From an uncultured bacterium (GTDB lineage: Bacteria > Patescibacteria > JAEDAM01 > Absconditabacterales > Absconditicoccaceae), in assembly GCA_937950065.1 (NCBI GenBank), contig CALFEN010000129.1, positions 1 through 10,651 of the forward strand: a stretch of 10,651 bases of DNA. Reading direction: 5' to 3'. Each line of letters starts with the position of its first letter. The stretch's first letter is position 1. A program made the translations under genes and the position numbers. Positions 1-5,907 of the stretch are shown here, piece by piece. The notes beneath the pieces are model-generated. The model did not search any database and was not told the DNA's origin. It worked only from the letters and a program-made list of their open reading frames with translations.

Positions 1-345
1 CAAAATACTATGGTTCAGACTTTTTCCGATTTTATTCAAAAAAATTGATTTGAATCTTTTGATTCAGTAAATAGGGATATGTCAATAAAAGTGGCTCAAA
101 GACAAATATATTACAGTGCTTCTTATTGAGCTAAAGTTTATGATGTAGATTATGCTATTTTATTATTAGATGCTTACAAAATAATAGATTGGGATATCGT
201 AAATGATGGACCATTTTCTTGACCTAACGATAGATACAAATATCAGTATTTAAAAATAAGATATATATCCAGAGAATGATGTGCGAGTGTAAAAATTATA
301 AGAATTGCAGAACAGATAGCCAATATAAAACTATTTTTGAAATAA
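1..345 (+). CDS. Unknown protein, 3' part (cut by window edge)
   Basis: This is an open frame from base 1 to a TAA at 343-345, giving 114 visible residues. It stays open only if TGA is glycine: four in-frame TGA codons give, for example, QKNGFES, SASYGAKVYD, PFSGPND and REGCASV. The start lies before the window; the methionine at residue 4 is not convincing as a start because the frame is open upstream of it. The C-terminal part mixes aromatic and basic residues (RYKYQYLKIRYISREG), followed by a short helix-like tail ending in a hydrophobic LFLK. No signal peptide or membrane segment is visible. I do not recognise the family. The next gene begins 21 bases downstream on the same strand, so co-transcription is likely. 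The coding call rests on the uninterrupted frame and on codon use like that of its neighbours. Confidence 0.7.
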
Positions 346-366
346 TTTTATTTTTAACTAACAATA

Positions 367-819
367 ATGGACATAAATTTAGAAGATGTTTTACTTAAAT
401 TAATAAAGAGCATCGATTTATTCCAGAAAATGTCTGATCAAGAAGCTATAGAAATAGCTAAAATTTCTACGTTAAACTACTATCCCAAATGAACTAAAAT
501 CATACTGCAATGAAAAAAACCTAAAGCTTTGTATATATTATGGAAAGGTAAGCTCAATGTTTTCAAAAGAGAAGATAATGTTGATATAAAACTTGGAGAT
601 ATTCAAGAAGGTGAGATTTTTGGAGAGATGTCCTATCTTAGGGATATTGAAGCTATGGCATGAGTTTCATGCTCACAACAATGTGATATTTGGGAAATCC
701 CTTTAAAAAATATTGTTTATTCTGAAATAATAGAGAAAGCTTATGAAACTATGTCAGAAAGAGATAAAGAAAATCAAGAAATTTTTGAAAAGTATAAATT
801 ATATAAATTTCTTATATAA
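367..819 (+). CDS. Cyclic-nucleotide-binding-domain (CRP/cupin-like) protein
   Basis: This is a 150-aa protein with three in-frame TGA glycines (K-G-T 42, Q-G-K 49, A-G-V 99). Residues 15-115 match a cNMP-binding beta-barrel: an entry helix (SIDLFQKMSDQEAIEIAK), a strand pair (KGTKIILQGKKPKALYILWKG, in two parts), then the phosphate-binding-cassette-like GEIFGEMSYL at 82-91. The arginine that usually follows in cAMP-binding cassettes (GEPRSA) is absent; the stretch reads DIEAMAGV, so binding of a classical cyclic nucleotide is doubtful. There is no DNA-binding domain, kinase or channel segment; a charged helix of about 35 residues ends the protein. It is therefore a stand-alone regulatory or sensor domain whose partner is not visible here. 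The ATG follows an A-rich stretch (acaataATG) with no Shine-Dalgarno motif. The next gene is 64 bases downstream. Confidence 0.82.
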
Positions 820-883
820 ATTTTAAATAATAATTTTAATATTCTAGAATTCCCCAAAAAATTTTTTAAACGAAATAAATAAG

Positions 884-1297
884 ATGGAGGAAAGAGTAAG
901 TCTTTTTATAGTTAGTAATAATGAGGTACTACTGATGCATCGTTTGTGCGAATGAGAAAATTATTTTGTACTACCTTGAGGAGGAGTAGAGGCAAATGAA
1001 TCTATAGTTGATGCTGCTATCAGGGAAGCTAAAGAAGAGACAAATTTGAATGTAGAGATAGACAAGGAGCTTTTTCATTATGTTGATGGTTTTGATAATA
1101 GAGTACATCACATATTTTTTGTGAAACATTTTAACTGAACTATTAGTATATGTTGACCTGAAGAAGAAAAAAATTGTGAAGAGAATAGATATTCACTAGA
1201 ATGGCATGATTTGAAAGAACTTAAAGAATTAAATATTTATCCTATAGCTACGAAAGACTTTCTTTTGGATTATCTAAATTGAGATAATAAGAGATAG
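884..1297 (+). CDS. Nudix hydrolase (MutT/NUDIX superfamily)
   Basis: This is a 137-aa single-domain Nudix protein, a usual length for the family. The Nudix box runs from G33 to L55: G-x5-E (G33...E39), seven residues, then REAKEETNL (47-55) with the metal-binding glutamates E51 and E52. The usual Gly near the end of the box is Asn54, a common variant. The preceding PGGG includes a TGA-encoded glycine (G32), so the box supports TGA=Gly directly. Five in-frame TGA codons occur in all. Nudix enzymes hydrolyse nucleoside-diphosphate-linked substrates using Mg2+; the substrate here cannot be told from sequence. The C-terminal half (FHYVDGFDNRVHHIFFVKHF, then EWHDLKELKEL) resembles the usual strand-strand-helix end of small Nudix enzymes. 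The protein is cytosolic, with no signal peptide. The ATG follows an A-rich leader (aaataaataagATG). Confidence 0.9.
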
Positions 1298-1593
1298 GTA
1301 TAGTTTTCTATAAAAGATATTTTAATTTATTTTAAAATATATATATAATCTTATATATTCTCAAAAAATATTAATATTTGGTAAAAATTTAACTGAATTA
1401 TTTTGAAATTAACCCAAGTTAATAAAATTTTCTTAAATTTTTAACCAAAATTAACCATTTATTAACCTGTTATGGTTATCTATGTTATAGAATGATTTTT
1501 TTATATTCTATTGAAAAAGATTTTTTAATAAATATAATTCCAAAAATCATTCAGATAAAAAAGCCTGATATTTAATCTCTTAATCTAAATAAA
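1298..1593 (+). promoter_or_regulatory. Intergenic region with phased TTAACC sites and promoter
   Basis: This 296-base, very AT-rich gap holds no gene that I can see. TTAACC occurs at 1409-1414, 1441-1446, 1451-1456 and 1462-1467, the last three spaced 10 and 11 bases, about one helical turn; an inverted GGTTA lies at 1474-1478. The last TTAACC can serve as a -35 element, 18 bases before a -10-like TATAGA at 1486-1491. Just downstream, GAATGATTTTT (1490-1500) is repeated inverted as AAAAATCATTC (1542-1552), so the transcript leader could fold into an 11-bp hairpin with a 41-base loop. The pattern fits an operator array in front of the winged-helix gene at 1594, possibly autoregulatory. This is inferred from pattern only. 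Confidence 0.45.
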
Positions 1594-2088
1594 ATGCTAC
1601 AATTAACAAAGACAGAATCTATTATTCTTGAGGCTCTAAAAACTTGACCAAAAACAAAATTTGAGTTAGAGGAACTCGTAGATCATGGTAAAGACTATTC
1701 AGAAAGTTTTATAAAAGTAATCGTTTCCAATATCAATCGTAAGGCAGGGAAATATATTATAGAATGATACAACGAAGATTGATACTATAAATATCGTTTG
1801 ATAGACGAGAGAATAGAGTTTCAACTTGCTAAAGGCATTGAATGAGTCCTTGAAGAAATAAGACTTATGAGATGTATGGATAAAGAGATGAGATGCGAAC
1901 TTTGTAAATATAAGGTGTCTCATGATAAAAGACGGAAAAGTTTAATTCTTATCGTTTGATGATTACTCATATTTGCGATACTTGTATTTCTACTTTGATA
2001 TAATATATGATACTCCAATTGACTAAAGAATTGAGAGGTGCGTTTAGAGATAGATGATAAAGATTTAATGAATTCGATTTCTCAATAA
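1594..2088 (+). CDS. Membrane-anchored winged-helix protein
   Basis: This is a 164-aa protein with ten in-frame TGA glycines. Residues 4-71 look like a small winged-helix domain: a first helix (TKTESIILEALKTGP), a second (KFELEELV), a recognition-helix-like stretch (SFIKVIVSNINRKAG) and a wing hairpin (YIIEGYNEDGYYKYRLI) resembling the end of OmpR/PhoB DNA-binding domains. A linker with C94, C101 and C104 (CELC) follows, then a basic stop-transfer (HDKRRK) and one membrane segment at about 116-138. The last 25 residues are acidic and outside or inside depending on topology; the basic residues before the helix predict a cytoplasmic N-terminus. A CGG codon just before the helix may encode Trp. 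The cysteines could bind metal or sense redox state. It is a possible one-component membrane regulator; its target is unknown. The A-rich leader is ctaaataaaATG. Confidence 0.7.
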
Positions 2089-2126
2089 TCTATATAAATT
2101 TTTTTAAAAATTAAAATAAAAATAAA

Positions 2127-2369
2127 ATGAAAACAGTAACACTTAAATGAAAAGCAAAAATTTCATATAATATTCCGAATATAAAAGTTTCTTTTAACAA
2201 AACAAGTTCATGAGCTAGAGAAGTAGATAAAATAGCTATAAAGAGTTGAACTGTAGTTTATACTGTATATGATAAGAATAAATGACGAGTCAGTGAGAAG
2301 GCAAAGACATTGGTTTTGAAGTATCTTAAGAAGTTGAAAGCCAAATATAATACAGCAGATGTTAATTAA
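2127..2369 (+). CDS. Small basic protein of unknown function
   Basis: This is an 80-aa lysine-rich protein, invisible in the standard code because of four in-frame TGA codons (L-K-G-K, S-S-G-A, K-S-G-T, K-N-K-G). The N-terminal two thirds look like alternating beta strands (VTLKGKAKISYN, KIAIKSGTVVYTVYD) and the last third a basic helix (EKAKTLVLKYLKKLKAKY). No membrane segment, signal peptide or known motif is seen. A CGA codon after the last TGA reads Arg in table 25 or Trp under the extra reassignment. It lies 38 bases after the winged-helix gene, so co-transcription is plausible. Strand-rich character and charge would suit a small nucleic-acid-binding protein, but that is a guess. The ATG is preceded by a 16-base A/T block also found before the rusA-like gene. 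Confidence 0.6.
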
Positions 2370-2416
2370 AAGATTCTGTCTTATTTTATTAAATTAATTT
2401 TTTAATAGAAGTTTAA

Positions 2417-2446
2417 TTGTAGCATTTTTCAAGATTATTTTATAGA
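2417..2446 (+). promoter_or_regulatory. Possible promoter for the RusA-like gene
   Basis: A -35-like TTGTAG (2417-2422) is separated by 18 bases from a -10-like TATAGA (2441-2446), the same -10 hexamer proposed upstream of 1594. It lies in the 150-base gap before the RusA-like gene. In such AT-rich DNA this match is weak evidence. Confidence 0.3.
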
Positions 2447-2519
2447 AAATTTTTAAAAATAAAAGCCTGAAATTTTTTGAGAAGATTTAGTATTATTTTT
2501 AAAAATTAAAAAAATCAAA

Positions 2520-2897
2520 ATGAGAAAAAACTTTGACATAATTCTTTATTGACAAATGTTATCTTCGCAGTCTATCTATGGAAAAAATAAAGATAATTAT
2601 TTTATTACTCACAAGGCTAGAAAAATAAAGGATGATTATATTTCTCAAGTAAAAGATCAATACAAATGACCACTGATCACGTCTAGAGTGTGTGTAATTA
2701 TCAAACTTTATTTCCCTGATAGGAGAAAAAGAGATTGGGATAATTTTCACAAGCTTACTATAGATTCTCTTCAATGAATTGTGCTCAAAGATGATGCTCA
2801 AATTATTAGAGCTGAAGTAGAAAAAAGGGTGGATAAATACAAGCCTAGATGTGAAATAAATATTAGATCTTATTGCAAGAGAACTTGATTAAAATAA
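2520..2897 (+). CDS. rusA: RusA-family Holliday junction resolvase
   Basis: This is a 125-aa protein, close to the 120 residues of E. coli RusA. RusA is a dimeric Mg2+-dependent endonuclease that cuts four-way DNA junctions and is mostly carried by phages and prophages. The diagnostic block is PDRRKRDWDNFHKLTIDSL (66-84), followed by LKDDAQI (89-95). It matches the PDRRRRDLDNLQKAAFDAL...LDDAQV pattern of the family, with the three catalytic aspartates at D72, D74 and D91. Four in-frame TGA glycines (Y-G-Q, K-G-P, Q-G-I, T-G-L) truncate it in the standard code. The C-terminus is basic (KRVDKYKPR), suiting DNA contact. No other phage genes flank it directly, so it may be domesticated or a prophage remnant; a more distant tail-collar gene lies at 8760. 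The start ATG follows an A-rich leader (aaaaaaatcaaaATG). Confidence 0.88.
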
Positions 2898-2917
2898 ATA
2901 TTAAGATCACGTAAATA

Positions 2918-2949
2918 AAAAAAACTTCCCAATGAGCGGAAGTTTTTTT
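2918..2949. terminator. Bidirectional terminator between convergent genes
   Basis: A 12-bp stem pairs AAAAAAACTTCC-type bases at 2918-2929 with GGAAGTTTTTTT at 2938-2949 around the 8-base loop caatgagc. The T-run follows the stem on both strands. It sits between the convergent RusA-like gene (+) and the 207-aa gene (-), 20 bases after the first stop and 52 bases after the second, so it can end both transcripts. Confidence 0.85.
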
Positions 2950-3001
2950 AAAAATTTAGTATTTCAGTATTTATAAAGATGTGAAATTTATAAGAGAAAA
3001 A

Positions 3002-3625
3002 TTAATTAAAAATATTATTTCTGATTATCTCATACTTTACCTGATTAAATATATCACGTATTTTTTTGCAAATTTCTCCATCAAGATTACATAATTCCTC
3101 CACATAAGCAAACAAAACAAATGATAATTTATTGTAACAAGATACAATTTTATTAATGATATTATCATCAATATTTACATTTTCTTGCTGTAATCTTGGT
3201 TTAAATACCGCTTCAAACTCTTCTTTAGATAAAAAAACTTTATCTGCCTTATCCAAAAAATATTGTTTGAGATCGGCGGCGCTGCCCAATATTGTAGCTA
3301 CAGCGCTTTCTGCTCTAGATAGTCCCTGACAACGGTAAATTATATAAATATATTCCAGAAGATAACCATCTTTTCCAAATTTTATAGAAGCATTTATCTT
3401 CTGAAAATATTTATCCAAGAGTTGTCTTTCGCCTTCAGGCAGATTCTCTATTTCTTTTTTAAGCAATATTTCATTTGTCTTTGAGTCTGTCAGATTTTCT
3501 TTTAATAAATTTGTTATTTTTTTTACTTCTTCAGGTCATTTTTGTTTAGCTGCTTCCAACATAGAGATAGTATCCTCCATAGTAAAATCTCTTTCTAATA
3601 TTCTGTCTATTATACTTGTTTCCAT
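3002..3625 (-). CDS. Unknown mostly helical protein, 207 aa
   Basis: In the standard code only the last 154 residues are open. With TGA as glycine the frame extends upstream through a single TGA (KQKGPEE, residue 30) to an ATG at 3625-3623, giving 207 residues beginning METSIIDRILER. The protein looks almost entirely alpha-helical and charged, with no membrane segment or signal peptide. Stretches such as LLEYIYIIYRCQGLSRAESAV, if split into helices, and FAYVEELCNLDGEICKKI suggest a globular cytosolic fold. It uses CGT and AGA for arginine and has no CGA or CGG. I do not recognise the family. It is the last gene of a minus-strand series (bPH-like protein, small ORF, this gene) that is now split by the foreign cassette at about 3935-4745. 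The terminator at 2918-2949 lies 52 bases past its stop. Confidence 0.8.
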
Positions 3626-3649
3626 TAGTATTATTTTAGTTATAAAAAA

Positions 3650-3832
3650 TTACTTTGTAAAAATCTTTATATTTCTAAATCTAGCGATACCTTCGTCTAT
3701 CGCTTTTATAGAACTACAGCCATCTTCATCTATATAATATATGTATAATATTCATTCTACAATTTTCCTTTTTTCTATTTTTTGCACTCATTTTATAAGG
3801 ATTATTCAATCCATGGTAGATGTAGAATTCAT
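3650..3832 (-). CDS. Small unknown protein upstream of the 207-aa gene
   Basis: This is a 60-aa frame open only with TGA=Gly (three in-frame TGA: M-D-G-I, I-K-G-V, V-E-G-I). It ends in TAA 24 bases before the start of the 207-aa gene, so the two are probably co-transcribed. The product begins MNSTSTMDGIILIKGV and continues with a basic segment (KIEKRK), a strand-rich ILYIYYIDEDG and a C-terminal helix (IKAIDEGIARF). The start is uncertain: ATGs at 3865-3863 (A-rich leader, 71 aa), 3832-3830 and 3814-3812 are all in frame. No family is recognised. Support comes from the tight spacing, the uninterrupted frame and the host-like codon use. It is too short, and too broken in the standard code, for an automatic caller to find. 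Confidence 0.5.
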
Positions 3833-3879
3833 TATGTCTTTTCATAAAATTAAATATATATACATATTTTTTGTAAAAT

Positions 3880-3903
3880 ATCAATATTATTTTTTATATT
3901 GAT
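3880..3903. repeat. AT-rich inverted repeat left of the foreign cassette
   Basis: ATCAATAT at 3880-3887 is repeated inverted as ATATTGAT at 3896-3903 around tattttttt-like bases. It could be a weak hairpin or an operator. It lies between the divergent small minus-strand ORF and the DapB-like gene. AT-rich DNA forms such repeats readily, so the meaning is unclear. Confidence 0.3.
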
Positions 3904-3926
3904 TTTAAAATATAAATAAATATATT
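3899..3926 (+). promoter_or_regulatory. Putative promoter of the DapB-like gene
   Basis: TTGATT (3899-3904) is separated by 16 bases from TATATT (3921-3926). The -10 lies inside a perfect 22-bp palindrome (3912-3933), each half being ATAAATAAATA or its complement. Start of transcription would be near 3933, 30 bases before the ATG. The AT-rich background limits confidence. Confidence 0.4.
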
Positions 3927-3933
3927 TATTTAT
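3912..3933. repeat. Perfect 22-bp palindrome at cassette edge
   Basis: The left half ATAAATAAATA (3912-3922) is exactly mirrored by TATTTATTTAT (3923-3933) with no spacer. It sits at the left boundary of the foreign DNA and over its putative -10. It may be an operator, an integration-site relic or chance in AT-rich sequence. Confidence 0.5.
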
Positions 3934-3962
3934 CCTTAAAAAAATCTTGGAGGACATAGACA

Positions 3963-4694
3963 ATGAGTAAATTACTGTGTGCGGTTGGACATGGCAATTT
4001 TGCACAGGCAATCTGCCATGGTATTGGCGAACTTTCCAATGGGGAAATAACCTGTATTTCGTTTGATGAGGTGATTAATCAAGTCACTGCCAATACCAAC
4101 GTGTTTGACGTGGTAAAAAACATCGCTGCCGTAATTCACGTGGGTAGCGGACGGCAGTTGTCGGAAGTCATAGCTTTCTGTACAAAGACTGGGATTCCAC
4201 TCATTCAGGCTGCTACCGGCATGACCTACAAACTCCAGCCCAAAGCAGGGTTCGTCTGCATCGATTCCCCCAACCTGGCACTGCCCATTCTCAAGTTTAT
4301 GCACGGACTTCATGAGATGGGATTTAGCCCTGTGAAGGGCTACAAAATCACGCTTCTGGAGTCTCATCAGGCTACCAAAAAGTCTGTTCCGGGCACTGCC
4401 GTGAAAATGGCTACCTCTTTGGGGTTGAGGCTGGATTCTATCATAAGCATAAGGGATCCTTCTGCCCAAATGAATGAATTTCGCGTACCCAAGGAATTCT
4501 TGGACGGGCACGCTATCCACCAGATCACGGTAGAGGGGCTGGGTGTGTCTTTGTCCTTCGAAACCAGAGTCTACGGTCGGGAAGCCTATCTGCATGGTAT
4601 TCTTGCCTTGATCGCACTCTTTCAAGAAAATAATAATGAGAGCTTGTTAGCTACGGGAGTTACCAGTATTTTTGATATCCTTGACCTGCTGTGA
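3963..4694 (+). CDS. dapB: DapB-like dihydrodipicolinate reductase, foreign standard-code gene
   Basis: This is a 243-aa protein resembling 4-hydroxy-tetrahydrodipicolinate reductase, the NAD(P)H-dependent lysine/diaminopimelate pathway enzyme (typically 240-270 aa). A dinucleotide-binding start (AVGHGNFAQAI, 7-17) is followed by the family's second-strand pattern (AAVIHVGSGRQLSEVI, then TGIPLIQAATGM). The catalytic block is ESHQATKKSVPGTA (133-146), matching E-x-H-H-x-x-K-x-D-x-P-S-G-T-A but with Gln at the second His and no Asp, so it is a divergent member or a related oxidoreductase. The C-terminus has the VYGREAYLHGIL pattern of DapB. The start is fixed by GGAGGA 8 bases upstream. All 21 glycines are GGN and none TGA; CGG (residues 64 and 206) is used as Arg. 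In this host, TGA would be read through to TAA at 4752-4754, adding 20 residues. No pathway neighbours are visible. Confidence 0.8.
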   Translation: MSKLLCAVGHGNFAQAICHGIGELSNGEITCISFDEVINQVTANTNVFDVVKNIAAVIHVGSGRQLSEVIAFCTKTGIPLIQAATGMTYKLQPKAGFVCIDSPNLALPILKFMHGLHEMGFSPVKGYKITLLESHQATKKSVPGTAVKMATSLGLRLDSIISIRDPSAQMNEFRVPKEFLDGHAIHQITVEGLGVSLSFETRVYGREAYLHGILALIALFQENNNESLLATGVTSIFDILDLL

Positions 4695-4714
4695 GGGCAG
4701 GGCAACACAAAACG

Positions 4715-4742
4715 CCGGACGGGGTCAGCCCCTGTCCGGTTT
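4715..4742 (+). terminator. GC-rich terminator of the DapB-like gene
   Basis: CCGGACGGGG (4715-4724), loop tcag, then CCCC (4729-4732), one bulged T and GTCCGG (4734-4739), followed by ttt. It is a strong ten-pair stem with a short T-run, starting 20 bases after the TGA stop. This type of GC-rich stem is unlike the AT-rich host terminators in this window and belongs to the foreign cassette. Confidence 0.85.
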
Positions 4743-4780
4743 CTGTTATGATAAGAAATTTTTTAATCAAGAAGTGTAAA

Positions 4781-5701
4781 TTATGTATTAAACCCTATAA
4801 GAATAGTAGCATCATATTCGTCTATATCATGAAATTTGGGAGAAAGATATTGGTGTATCTTTACTCCGGGTGATCATGAAACCACATTTTTTTGTTTTAC
4901 CTCGTGAAAAGAAACTGCTGGAAATATTACTTTATTTCATAATTTGAGGACTATTACTTCATCTGGGTCTCTAAAATTACTATCATGAGTAATGCAAAAA
5001 ACTATTTCTTTTTTTATGCATTCATAGACTCAATGGTTATTGTCTTCTTCATTGGCAAAAATATAATCTTTGTCTTGTTGATCCAATAAAATAATTTCTT
5101 TTACTCATTTTATATTTACTAGATTGTTTTTTTCAGACTCAATAATCTCTTCTTTGCTTATATTTTTCTCGTTTTGAGAATTAGATTTATTAGAATTTTG
5201 GATATCCAAAAAAGACATCTCTTTTCTTTCTTTTTCTGAAAGTCACAATACAAAACTAACATATTTGTATATAGTTTCTACATCTGGTAAATTAGTCGCC
5301 AAAAAATCTCATTGAACTCATCATCATGATCTTGCAAAAAATGTTCAATAATTTAATAGATAGTGTAATACATGATTTTTGGAATAAGCTATATCTTTGA
5401 TATTTTTGAAATATATACTTATATGATATTTTGAAAATAATCAATTCCTAACTTTGAGTGCAATTTTTTCATTTGTTATTATAAAATATCATTTGCTCCA
5501 AAAAAAATAACTCAATAGTCAACTTATTAGTCCTGTGATAATTAAAGTTATATAAAATCATATAATACTATAATCGCTGAATAAATAAACTAAAATACTT
5601 ATAGGAATAGAGAAAAAAAAGAAAAATTTTATAAATTTAATTATAAAAACTATGATATGTTGGTTGGTTTTGTATATTACTTTGTCGCTAAATTCTTCCA
5701 T
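4781..5701 (-). CDS. Two-TM membrane protein with bacterial PH-like domain
   Basis: This is a 306-aa protein absent from standard-code calls because of 14 in-frame TGA glycines, including three in a row (ARSGGGVQG, residues 123-131). Two membrane segments (about 17-40 and 45-68) are followed by FIITNEKIALKVRNGLFSK (73-91) and NIKDIAYSKN (100-109), and the block runs to about 152. This is the typical layout of bacterial PH-like (YdbS/bPH2-type) proteins: a membrane hairpin, then a PH-like domain that often mediates membrane or protein contacts. A Lys/Glu/Asn-rich linker (160-200) leads to a soluble C-terminal domain of about 100 residues that I do not recognise. The start ATG at 5701-5699 follows an A-rich leader. 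The stop lies about 36 bases from the foreign cassette; whether the original 3' context is intact is unknown. Confidence 0.75.
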
Positions 5702-5824
5702 TGTTAAAATATCTAAAATAAAATATTCCCATATTATATAATTTTTTACTTTTATTTCAATCTTTATATTATATATTTTAATAAAATATTAATAAACATT
5801 TTTTCAATTTTATTTCACTATGGC

Positions 5825-5852
5825 TTGAAAAGTTTGGTAATTTTCTTATAGT
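5825..5852 (+). promoter_or_regulatory. Putative promoter of the helicase gene
   Basis: TTGAAA (5825-5830), a 16-base spacer and TATAGT (5847-5852) lie 56 bases upstream of the helicase ATG in the 206-base divergent gap 5702-5907. The rest of this gap is A/T-only sequence in which I see no gene; it must also hold the promoter for the divergent bPH-like gene. Confidence 0.5.
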
Positions 5853-5907
5853 TATACATATTGTGAAATTTTGTATTTTACACATATTTATTATCTCAAT
5901 CAAAATT

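Larger units (their letters stand above)
3935..4745 (+). other. Foreign standard-code cassette (one gene plus signals)
   Basis: This block differs from both flanks. It has near-balanced base composition against strongly AT-rich surroundings, a canonical GGAGGA Shine-Dalgarno at 3949-3954 where host genes have none, glycines all GGN, CGG codons at likely arginine positions, a TGA stop and a GC-rich terminator. Left and right limits are approximate, set by the change in composition. No transposase, integrase, direct-repeat target duplication or inverted ends were found. It interrupts a minus-strand gene series in the opposite orientation. Either a recent acquisition or an assembly artefact could explain it. 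Confidence 0.75.

Noticed and set aside
841..867. Short palindromes ATTCTAGAAT and AAAAAATTTTTT before the Nudix gene
   Set aside because: They are too short and too AT-biased to separate from chance.
1608..2381. Twelve-base inverted repeat AAGACAGAATCT (1608-1619) and AGATTCTGTCTT (2370-2381) framing two genes
   Set aside because: One copy lies inside a coding sequence, there is no transposase or target duplication, and such a match is expected by chance at this length and composition.
3972..4625. Long minus-strand open frame (217 aa) antisense to the DapB-like gene
   Set aside because: It mirrors the codon structure of the real gene on the other strand; it has no start signal and no recognisable motif, while the + frame has family motifs and a Shine-Dalgarno site.
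4691..4873. Standard-code + frame after the DapB-like gene
   Set aside because: It runs over the terminator stem and the antisense of the bPH-like gene's 3' end and has no start signal.
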